Positions 5,019 through 12,500 of a DNA stretch of 20,928 nucleotides are shown one piece after another. Each line of letters opens with the position of its first letter. Position 1 is the first letter of the stretch. The position numbers were made by a program, and so were the translations under genes. The notes beneath the pieces are model-generated. The model saw nothing but the letters and a program-made list of their open reading frames with translations, made no database searches and was not told where the DNA came from. The stretch covers positions 4,428-25,355 of the forward strand of contig JALVZI010000399.1 in assembly GCA_027022125.1 (NCBI GenBank), given 5' to 3'. The DNA is from Anaerolineae bacterium. GTDB taxonomy: Bacteria; Chloroflexota; Anaerolineae; 4572-78.

Positions 5019-6546
5019 TTTATTCTGGCTGATTTTCGCCACTGTGCTGGTTGGACTATATCTCGGCGCGGCACGGCTGGCGGGCGCGAGCGGTTTTCCG
5101 CTGGATGATGCGTGGATTCACCAGACGTATGCCCGCAATTTGGGCACGCGCGGCGAGTTCGCTTTTACGCCCGGTGTGCCGAGCGCAGGCAGCACCGCAC
5201 CGCTGTGGACGCTGCTGCTGGCGGCGGGATACGCGCTGCACATTCCGTTTCAATGGTGGACACACGGGCTGAATATTGTATTTTTGGGACTTTCCGGCTG
5301 GCAGATGGCACGGCTGGCACGGCGATTGCTCCCCGATTCGCAGTGGCTGCCGCCGGTCATCGGCGCGGCGGTGATGGTGGAATGGCATTTGGTGTGGGCG
5401 GCGGCATCGGGCATGGAAACGACGCTGTTTGTGTGGCTGTCTATTTTGCTGGTGGAACGATTCTCGGCACTGAACAAAAATGACTCTCATCTCACACAAA
5501 GACGCAAAGACGCAAAGCAAAAAAATTCTTTCTTGGCGACTTGGCGGCTTGGCGTGAGAGAAACATTCACGCTCGGGTTCATCGGCGGGCTGCTAACACT
5601 CACCCGCCCGGAAGGAATCGGGTTGGCGGGGCTGGTCGGGCTGGCACTGCTGGCGACACAGATTTCGCGGCGGGAACTTTCCATCCCCCGACTGATAGCG
5701 TTCGGCGCAGGGGTGGTACTGCCGCTGATTCCGTATTTCGCATTCAATCTCGCCATCAGCGGCGCGATTTTCCCCAACACTTTTTACGCCAAACAGCGCG
5801 AATATGCCATCCTGCTGAACGATATTTCACTGTGGAAACGCTGGCTGTCGGTAGCAGGGGTGCAATTTGTCGGCGGGCAGATTTTACTGCTGCCCGGCGC
5901 GATTTTCGGGCTGTGGCAGGCGTTTCGGCAAAAGAAAACCGCGCTGATGGTTGCCGCCGGATGGTGGCTGGCACACATTTCGCTGTATGCGGCGCGATTG
6001 CCGGTCACATACCAGCACGGTCGGTATGAAATGCCCACCCTGCCGTGGCTGATATTTTTCGGGGTGTGGGGCACGGCGCAACTGCTGAAACCGAATCACA
6101 GCGGGCGATGGGTGCGAGTGTTCAGCCGGGCAGTGGTGATTTCGGTGGGAGCGGCGATGCTAACGTTTGTGCTGCTCGGCGCGCAGAGTTACGCCAACGA
6201 TGTGACATTCATTGACACCGAAATGGTGAAAACCGCGCGCTGGCTGAATGAAAGTACCGCGCCCGATGCGGTCATCGCCGCGCACGACATCGGCGCGATT
6301 GGCTATTTTTCGGCGCGCCCGCTGGTCGATTTAGCGGGGCTGGTCACACCGGCAGTGATTCCGTTCATTCGGGACGAAACGCGACTGCTGGCATTTTCGC
6401 GGGGGGCGGGGGCGAAATATCTGGTCACCTTTCCGAGTTGGTATCCGCAGATGACCGCGTCGCTACCGGAAGTGTATCGCACCGGTTCGGCATGGGCGCA
6501 GGCACACAATCATGATAACATGGCGGTGTTTGTTATTGGGGATTGA
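4984..6546 (+). CDS. Polytopic GT-C/GT39-like glycosyltransferase with DDAWIHQTYARN motif
   Basis: A 520-residue membrane protein. The first loop has PLDDAWIHQTYARNL (Asp41, Asp42), followed by F-A-F-x-P-G-V-P-S-A-G-S-T-A-P-L-W-T-L-L-L. This pattern is conserved in a bacterial GT-C group that uses polyprenyl-phosphate sugars and is related in layout to mycobacterial arabinofuranosyl/mannosyl transferases. Eight or more hydrophobic segments follow, then a C-terminal soluble portion with AAHDIGAIGYFSARPLVDLAGLV. Residues about 169-192 are the translation of a 70-bp inverted repeat. The ATG start overlaps the upstream stop (ATGA), and the first residues (NHVSRFTFH) are translated ACGTTTC heptamers. 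There is no independent ribosome binding site, so translation is probably coupled. Sugar and acceptor cannot be deduced. Confidence 0.85.
   Translation: MTNHVSRFTFHILFWLIFATVLVGLYLGAARLAGASGFPLDDAWIHQTYARNLGTRGEFAFTPGVPSAGSTAPLWTLLLAAGYALHIPFQWWTHGLNIVFLGLSGWQMARLARRLLPDSQWLPPVIGAAVMVEWHLVWAAASGMETTLFVWLSILLVERFSALNKNDSHLTQRRKDAKQKNSFLATWRLGVRETFTLGFIGGLLTLTRPEGIGLAGLVGLALLATQISRRELSIPRLIAFGAGVVLPLIPYFAFNLAISGAIFPNTFYAKQREYAILLNDISLWKRWLSVAGVQFVGGQILLLPGAIFGLWQAFRQKKTALMVAAGWWLAHISLYAARLPVTYQHGRYEMPTLPWLIFFGVWGTAQLLKPNHSGRWVRVFSRAVVISVGAAMLTFVLLGAQSYANDVTFIDTEMVKTARWLNESTAPDAVIAAHDIGAIGYFSARPLVDLAGLVTPAVIPFIRDETRLLAFSRGAGAKYLVTFPSWYPQMTASLPEVYRTGSAWAQAHNHDNMAVFVIGD
5490..5559. repeat. Intragenic inverted repeat TCTCAC...GTGAGA with CAAAGACG / CTTGGCG units
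   Basis: The outer ends TCTCAC (5490-5495) and GTGAGA (5554-5559) are complementary. Inside, AAAGACGCAAAGACGCAAAG is answered by CTTGGCGACTTGGCGGCTTGGCG, a diverged complementary arm. The segment is translated in frame as HLTQRRKDAKQ...RLGVRE, a strongly basic stretch between two hydrophobic segments, consistent with a cytoplasmic loop. Confidence 0.75.
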
Positions 6547-6548
6547 TA

Positions 6549-6619
6549 TTGGTCATTGGTTATTTGTCATTCGCTATTCGCAAATTCGCCCATTCGCCAT
6601 TCACTAATTGCTAATTGCT
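6549..6619. repeat. Degenerate heptamer array upstream of the two-component operon
   Basis: Approximately ten heptamer-like units run from TTGGTCA, TTGGTTA, TTTGTCA through TTCGCTA, TTCGCAA and ATTCGCC to AATTGCT, AATTGCT. They mix several of the families found elsewhere in the window. The array fills the space between the third membrane protein gene and the promoter of the next operon. Confidence 0.7.
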
Positions 6620-6637
6620 GTTTGCATGTGGTATACT
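6608..6637 (+). promoter_or_regulatory. Candidate sigma-70-type promoter with extended -10
   Basis: TTGCTA (6608-6613) as -35 and TATACT (6632-6637) as -10 are separated by 18 bp. TG at 6629-6630 gives an extended -10 (TGGTATACT). Transcription would start near 6644, shortly before the Shine-Dalgarno GGAG at 6651-6654 and ATG 6663. The -35 box lies in the last heptamers of the upstream repeat. No experimental support. Confidence 0.45.
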
Positions 6638-6662
6638 ACTTTTGTACTATGGAGTGAGCAAG

Positions 6663-7550
6663 ATGCCCGACACAAATGCACCCTTCAAACAACCCACAGA
6701 CGAAGCGGTAGCATTGCTGGCAGAAAGTCGGCGAGTGTTATCGGCATTGGCAGAAATAGTGGCTAAAATGTATGGCGGACAAAACGGACGCACATCTGCC
6801 ATCATTCGACAAACCGAAATTCTGCTGGCGGAACACCGGCAATTGCAAGTACTGCTTTCCGGCAACGCCGAAACCTCTCCCCCCGCGATACCGCTTTCGG
6901 AAGTACAGTTGCTCCAATGGCAGGAAGAAGAACGCGCCAAAACCGCCAAACGGCTGGAAGACACCGACGGGCAATTGCTGGCAAATGCGGTGTTCGAACT
7001 ATCTGCAGTGAAAAACTTGCTGCTGATGGATACCGGCAATCTCGATGAAGTTATGGAGGGCATTAACGCACTCCAGCAGGAACTGAAAGAAGGGCTGGCA
7101 AATTTGCGTTTTCTGGTGGCAGATTTAGAGCCCGGAACCGTGCTGGGGAATTTCGGATTGGTGGCAGGGTTGCGCCGCTATCTGGAAAAATTTCAAAACC
7201 ACACACATATTTCTACCGAATTGCAGGTTCGCACTTTGGTAGAACCACTGCCGTACATCATCGAAACCGCCATTTTCCGCGTAATTCAAGAGGTGCTGCA
7301 CAACGTGGCGCAACATGCCGCAGCCGACACGGTGCAAGTGGTGGTAACGGAAGAAGCGTGCAAACTGCAATTTATCATTCGAGACAACGGCATTGGCATT
7401 TCAGCAAATTTAACCAACCATCCGCGCCGCCAATTGGGGTTGGTCAGCATCACCGAAATTGCACAGTTGCTGCATGGCTCCATTCAAATAAACAGCGAAA
7501 AATCAAGCGGGACAGAAGTTATCCTTTCCATCCCGTACCCCAAATTTTAG
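6663..7550 (+). CDS. HisKA_3-type kinase-like protein lacking the phosphoacceptor His
   Basis: A 295-residue soluble protein starting at ATG 6663, with GGAG 8 bases upstream. Residues about 1-85 are helical and polar without a membrane segment. Residues about 87-165 match the HisKA_3 dimerisation region (EEERAKTAKRL...DGQLLANAV), ending in an LVADLEPGTVLGNFGLVAGLRRYL segment like the DLRP..LDDLGLV..L motif. The position of the phosphorylated His in LHDxxxQ is Glu99 (LEDTDGQ). The ATPase part is well kept: N-box VIQEVLHNVAQHA (Asn214), DNGIG (Asp241), then LGLVSITEIAQLLHG and GTEVILSIP. It may bind ATP but cannot phosphorylate itself at the usual site. It is the first gene of an operon with a response regulator 25 bp downstream. 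Roles as pseudokinase, phosphatase or partner of the second kinase are inferences. Confidence 0.85.
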   Translation: MPDTNAPFKQPTDEAVALLAESRRVLSALAEIVAKMYGGQNGRTSAIIRQTEILLAEHRQLQVLLSGNAETSPPAIPLSEVQLLQWQEEERAKTAKRLEDTDGQLLANAVFELSAVKNLLLMDTGNLDEVMEGINALQQELKEGLANLRFLVADLEPGTVLGNFGLVAGLRRYLEKFQNHTHISTELQVRTLVEPLPYIIETAIFRVIQEVLHNVAQHAAADTVQVVVTEEACKLQFIIRDNGIGISANLTNHPRRQLGLVSITEIAQLLHGSIQINSEKSSGTEVILSIPYPKF

Positions 7551-7575
7551 CCACAGATTGGGAGGCACGTGATTT

Positions 7576-8268
7576 ATGGCAACCAGTATTATGCTCGTTG
7601 ATGACCATCCACTGTTTAGACAGGGACTGCGGCGTGTGCTGGAATCGCAAGAGGATTTTGAGGTTATTATGGAAGTGGCAGACGGCGAAGAAGCCCTGCG
7701 GCTGGCAAAACAACTCAACCCCGATGTGATTCTGCTTGATATTAACCTGCCGCATTTGAACGGTCTGCAAATTACCCGTGAACTGAAACAATCACACCCC
7801 AGTATCGCTGTAATTATGCTGACCGCCTATCACGACAACGAGCAAATTTTTCATGCCATCCGTGCCGGCGCCGCCGCCTATTTCCCCAAAGATGTAACTC
7901 CCCGCCGGTTGGTGGATGCCATCCGGCAGGTAAGTGAGGGGAATTACGTGATTGACGATGCCGTGCTCGACCAACCGGAAGCCGCCAGTTGGATTTTGCA
8001 GCAATTTGACCATGTGGCTTATGTTGATGGCGAACCCAACCAGATGTTTGCCCCTCTATCGCCGCGCGAGATGGAAATTTTGCAGCATATCGCCAAAGGC
8101 GAAAGCAATAAAGAAGTGGCATATTCACTGGGCATCAGCCGCCAAACAGTCAAAAACCATATGACCAGCATTTTGCGTAAATTGGCGGTGAACGACCGCA
8201 CCCAAGCCGCGCTGTACGCCGTTAAACGCGGGTGGATTCGTTTGCAGGATGAAGAGCCGCAAAATTAA
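7576..8268 (+). CDS. NarL/DegU-family response regulator
   Basis: A 230-residue DNA-binding response regulator with GGGAGG (7560-7565) ahead of the ATG. The receiver domain spans residues about 4-120, with the acidic pair Asp9-Asp10, phosphoacceptor Asp55 (VILLDINLP), Thr83 (IMLTAY) and Lys105 (YFPKD), all expected for an active receiver. A linker of about 40 residues leads to a LuxR-type helix-turn-helix (about 165-222) with LSPREMEILQHIAKGESNKEVAYSLGISRQTVKNHM, a clear NarL/FixJ signature. It lies between two kinase-like genes, with 25 and 21 bp gaps. It is the obvious output of this system. The adjacent surface-protein genes are candidate targets, but this is inferred only from position. 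Confidence 0.95.
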   Translation: MATSIMLVDDHPLFRQGLRRVLESQEDFEVIMEVADGEEALRLAKQLNPDVILLDINLPHLNGLQITRELKQSHPSIAVIMLTAYHDNEQIFHAIRAGAAAYFPKDVTPRRLVDAIRQVSEGNYVIDDAVLDQPEAASWILQQFDHVAYVDGEPNQMFAPLSPREMEILQHIAKGESNKEVAYSLGISRQTVKNHMTSILRKLAVNDRTQAALYAVKRGWIRLQDEEPQN

Positions 8269-8289
8269 TTGGGCAGAGGATAAACAAGA

Positions 8290-9372
8290 ATGATGGATTC
8301 GCAGATAACAGATGAAACACAACCGGAAGTAACTTTCGCGCAGGTAATTGAAGAGGCAAAAACCGAATACCAGCAGATTCAAAACGAAATGCGTGAAATT
8401 TCGATGCTCATCCGTCAAAGCACCGATGAGGTAGAAAAACTTTCGCAGCGCAACGCGCAAATCAGCAACCGGTTGCGGCTAATGGAAAGTAATATCGATA
8501 CGATGCCCCGCGAAGATATTCAAGAAATCTATCGCAGTGCGCAAGATACCCAAAGCCGTCTGTTTATGATGCGCGGGCAGGTGGAACAGTTACAGGGTAA
8601 ACAGCAGTATTTGGAACGATATGCCAACCATCTGAAACACATTATTGACAGTTACAACCGGTGCGATACCGATTCGGAAAACGAATTGCCCGCCAGCCCC
8701 GGCGCGAATATCACCGCTGCCAGCAGTATGATGAACATCATCAACGCACAGGAACAGGAACGCCTGCATCTGTCGCGGCAACTGCACGATGGTCCGGCGC
8801 AATCGTTAACCAACCTCATTCTGCAAGCCGAAATTGTTGAGCGGTTATTCGATAAAGACTCGTCGCGGGCACGGAACGAACTTGGCGTGCTAAAAGATGC
8901 TGTTAACAGAACGTTCCAGAAAATTCGAGAGTATATTTTCCAACTCCGCCCAATGATGCTCGATGATTTGGGCGTTATCCCCACCTTAAAACAATATGTG
9001 CAAGAATTTGAATCTTCTCACGAAGATTTAGCGTGCAATCTGCTGGTTTCCGGCGCGGAACGGCGACTGCCCGCCCATATTGAAGTGACTCTCTTCCGGG
9101 TGATTCAAGCCCTGCTCAACAATGTTGCCGACCATGCCCACGCCACCGAAGTGAACATCAACATCGAATTGCAGCGCGACCGCATCTCTGCCACCATTAC
9201 CGATAACGGCGAAGGGTTTGATGTGGAAGAAGCCATCGCCGAAGCGCCGAAACAGAAACATATGGGCATCATCAGTATGCAAGAGCAAATTACCATGCTG
9301 CACGGCGAAATTTCTTTCGACAGCGTGCCGGGGCGCGGAACAACCGTATCGCTGTGGCTGCCCGTCGAATAA
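8290..9372 (+). CDS. DegS-like soluble sensor histidine kinase
   Basis: A 360-residue protein without membrane segments, with AGAGGA 9 bases before the ATG. Residues about 15-120 form a long coiled coil (EYQQIQNEMREI...EVEKLSQRNAQ...REDIQEIYRSAQDTQSRL) closely resembling the cytoplasmic sensor region of DegS. HisKA_3 follows with AQEQERLHLSRQLHDGPAQSL. His166 is the phosphoacceptor, and LRPMMLDDLGVIPTLKQYV is a hallmark of the DegS group. The ATPase domain has N-box VIQALLNNVADHA (Asn278), DNGEG, MGIISMQEQITMLHG and GRGTTVSLWLP. The usual N-box Glu (QEAL) is Ala here. It is expected to phosphorylate the regulator encoded just upstream. The signal is unknown and probably cytoplasmic. Confidence 0.92.
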   Translation: MMDSQITDETQPEVTFAQVIEEAKTEYQQIQNEMREISMLIRQSTDEVEKLSQRNAQISNRLRLMESNIDTMPREDIQEIYRSAQDTQSRLFMMRGQVEQLQGKQQYLERYANHLKHIIDSYNRCDTDSENELPASPGANITAASSMMNIINAQEQERLHLSRQLHDGPAQSLTNLILQAEIVERLFDKDSSRARNELGVLKDAVNRTFQKIREYIFQLRPMMLDDLGVIPTLKQYVQEFESSHEDLACNLLVSGAERRLPAHIEVTLFRVIQALLNNVADHAHATEVNINIELQRDRISATITDNGEGFDVEEAIAEAPKQKHMGIISMQEQITMLHGEISFDSVPGRGTTVSLWLPVE

Positions 9373-9531
9373 TTCTGGCAATCACTGCCATTTTCTCCAT
9401 AACTCAGGTATTTTCCCCCGCAAATCAGGGAATCCCTCATAGAAAAAATTTCCCATTTGTTATATGCTAATGGTGTACAGTTGGCTTTATCTCGATGCCA
9501 ACCATTGTAACTATTGAAACAGGGGCAACCG
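9373..9531. other. Leader region between the signalling and surface operons
   Basis: No gene is present. A weak terminator-like structure, TGGCA-ATCAC-TGCCA followed by TTTT (9376-9394), sits just after the kinase stop. Near 9461-9468 there is TATATGCT, a poor -10 candidate without a good -35. A hairpin GTTGGC / GCCAAC (9480-9485 and 9497-9502, 11-base loop) lies in the presumed 5' leader of the giant gene, ahead of the Shine-Dalgarno AGGGG (9521-9525). Whether the two operons are separate transcripts is undecided. Confidence 0.4.
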
Positions 9532-12500
9532 ATGGGACATTTTAAAAACCGCGGACAAGGTTTAGTTGAATTTGCACTGGTGCTACCCGTGCTGGTTTTA
9601 ATTTTGCTGGGTATCGCCGAAGGCGCACATGTCATTCAGGCATATATTGCCGCTCAAAACGCGGTAAAAGATGCCGCCCGTTATGCCGTTTCGGGGAAAC
9701 CGCTGAATGCCACCGGCGACCCGTGGACACTGCCGCCCGAGCAGCGTGTCAACTATATTGAACAAGTGGCTATCAAAAGTTCCGCCGGAACCGCGTACAC
9801 CCGCGTTATCACCGATGTGACCCAGTACGACACATTTCTCGACCGCGCCAATTGCGATGCCACTTGCGCCGGTGTGCTCGGCATTCGGGTAGATTGGATT
9901 GAGTACGATGTTGACGGCAACGAACGCATTGTGCAAGCCAACCATCCCGGCATCGAAGGCTCGGATGTAAAGATAAGCCTTTATAACAATGTTGCCCTTT
10001 TCGACCCGATTTATGCTGCAATGGTGCCAAACGGCTATTTAACCATCCAAGCGTCGATAGTTATGCGCAACGAAGGCGGGAAACCCATCACCGGCGCGCC
10101 CCCACCCTTTACCGGCGGTGGCGGCAGCAGCCCCGGCAGCGGCAGCGGTGGACCAAACACCAACCCGCTCATCGAAATTCAAGACGGGCAAAATCACCCC
10201 GCCGGAGAAACAATATACATCCGCATTCGGCAGCACAATGCCAACACCACCTATAATATCTATGTGGATAATCTGCCAGTGGGGTTGGTTTCCACCGATG
10301 CGCAGGGAAACGGCATCATCGCCTACACCATCCCGCTGAACAAACCGGTGGGCACATACACTGTTGAATCTCGCGCGCTGGATGGAACCCAAATTGCCTC
10401 GACATTTCTCACCGTCACCCAACCGATTCTACCGGCAATTATCACCAATGAAGATATTTTGCCCTTCGGCAGCGTTTTAACATACTCGCTGGTTTCGCAC
10501 GCCCCGTTGACCACCTACAATATCGATTTGCAGCGAAACGGGTTGACCGTTGATAACCTGAATTCACTTTCTACCGATGCCAATGGCATTTCCGCCTTCC
10601 CCGCCGCATACGAATCGTACACCATCCCCAACAACGGTTCGCTGGCAGAAGGCACATACATCCTTCGCAGCACAGTTACCAGCACCACCGCCGCCACCCA
10701 TACCCTCACCCTGCGAGAGGGGTGCATCAAAATCAATCAGGGTGATTGCGGCGAACCGGTAACGGTTCCCAATGGCGTTTATTTGAATATTCTTGTACAA
10801 AAACACTCGCCGTACCGAGATTACATCATCAAATTACACAACACAGACACCGGCGCAGACACCATTATTCAACCCGCCCAAAGCACCGATGCCATTGGCA
10901 ACATTTACCTGGTTTACGCGCTGCCAGACACGCTACCCGATGGCAATTATGTCATCCAAACCGAAGATGCCCAGTATCCCGGTGCGGTCATCGCACAAAC
11001 ACCGGTGGTGGTCAGCACCCCGCCGACACCGTTTATCGCGGTGGTGGGCGGGTACAGTTGGCCCGCCGGCAGCACCATCGAATTTCAATTGCGCAATCAC
11101 GCCCCGAACACGCAGTATGATATTTTCTGGGAAGACCAACTCATCATCGCCAATGCACCCGCCACCGATGCCAACGGATTTTTGTCGCTGCGATACACCA
11201 TTCCAGACAGCACGCCGCAGGGTTTCGATTACACACTGCAATCAAAACCGCATTCAACTAACCCGGTATCGGGCAATTACACCGCGCAAAGCCCTGATAT
11301 TGAAGTAATTTCCAACCCGTATCTGCGCATTGCACAGGGGAACACCCAAGTGCCCGGCGCGCCGGTTACCGTTGAATTGCACAACCATAATATCAACAAT
11401 CAATATTACGTGTATGTGGAAGAAGAAGGCTCGACATCGCCGGGACGGGCATTGCCCTACAATCCCGTCACCACCGATGGTGTGGGCAACGGTTCTATTC
11501 GATACGATATTCCTTCCAATCTGTCGCCCGGTTCTGTGGTAACGGTCACATCATATCTCGCCAGTCAATCGCCAATTACCCCCACCGCGCAAACCGTCAT
11601 CCAACTATTGGCAGCCGATTTGCAGGTGCTCAACATCGAAACACCGCCTATACCAACCTTTAACGCCGATATGCCGATAACGGTCACTATCATCAATGCC
11701 GCACCGGTTACCATTACCCATCGTTCATTTGATGTTGACCTGTATCTCGACCCGCCCACCACCCCCGATTTGGGGCGCTCGCTGCCCCCCGGCGACCAGA
11801 AAGTGTGGCTGCAACCGCCGCTGGCATACAGCGAAACGCGCACTTTCACCACTACACTGGCAGTGTATGGCGCATACGACCACAATTTATGGGTGCGCGC
11901 CGATACCTCCAACCGCATCCCCGAAGGGCAAGATTGCGACACCAACCCGTCCAGTAACGAATGTAACAACTTGGCTTCTATCACCATTTCACCGCCAACG
12001 TGCGCATTAGAATATATCAACGCCGCCGCCGATGCTGAAGGAAATAATTATCAATTTGTCAACTGGACCAGCAAAATGTATGGTGACGCCGATGAACCAC
12101 AAACCATCCCCGGCACACCGCGCATTCGGTTGACCAATGCCGGCGGCAGCACCAACACCACCGACGATACCGCCAGCGGCAGTGGACACTATTTTGTATA
12201 CCGCACCATCACCAGCACCACCCCTTTACCGCCGCCCCCACCCGCCGGCAACATTCTCAGAGAATGGTGGACGAATATCAGTGGTTCGGCTATCTCTGAT
12301 TTAACCAGCGACGCCAACTACCCCGATAACCCGTCGGGAAGCGACCTGCTCACCTCATTTGAAGCCCCATCCAACTGGGCAGACAATTACGGTACACGCA
12401 TACGCGGCTACGTGTATCCGCCAACCACCGGCACCTATACTTTCTGGATAGCCAGCAACAATGCCGGCGAACTGTGGTTGAGCACCGATGAACATCCGGC

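Noticed and set aside
6615..6662. TTG start adding a hydrophobic leader to the His-less kinase
   Set aside because: This would run through the candidate promoter, and the Shine-Dalgarno at 6651-6654 clearly serves ATG 6663.
9514..9531. TTG start for the giant gene
   Set aside because: The ribosome site AGGGG at 9521-9525 lies downstream of it and is well spaced for ATG 9532, which also gives the usual short TadE leader.
9373..9531. c-di-GMP or other riboswitch in the leader of the giant gene
   Set aside because: I could not find the conserved core sequences or a multi-stem architecture; only one short hairpin is present.
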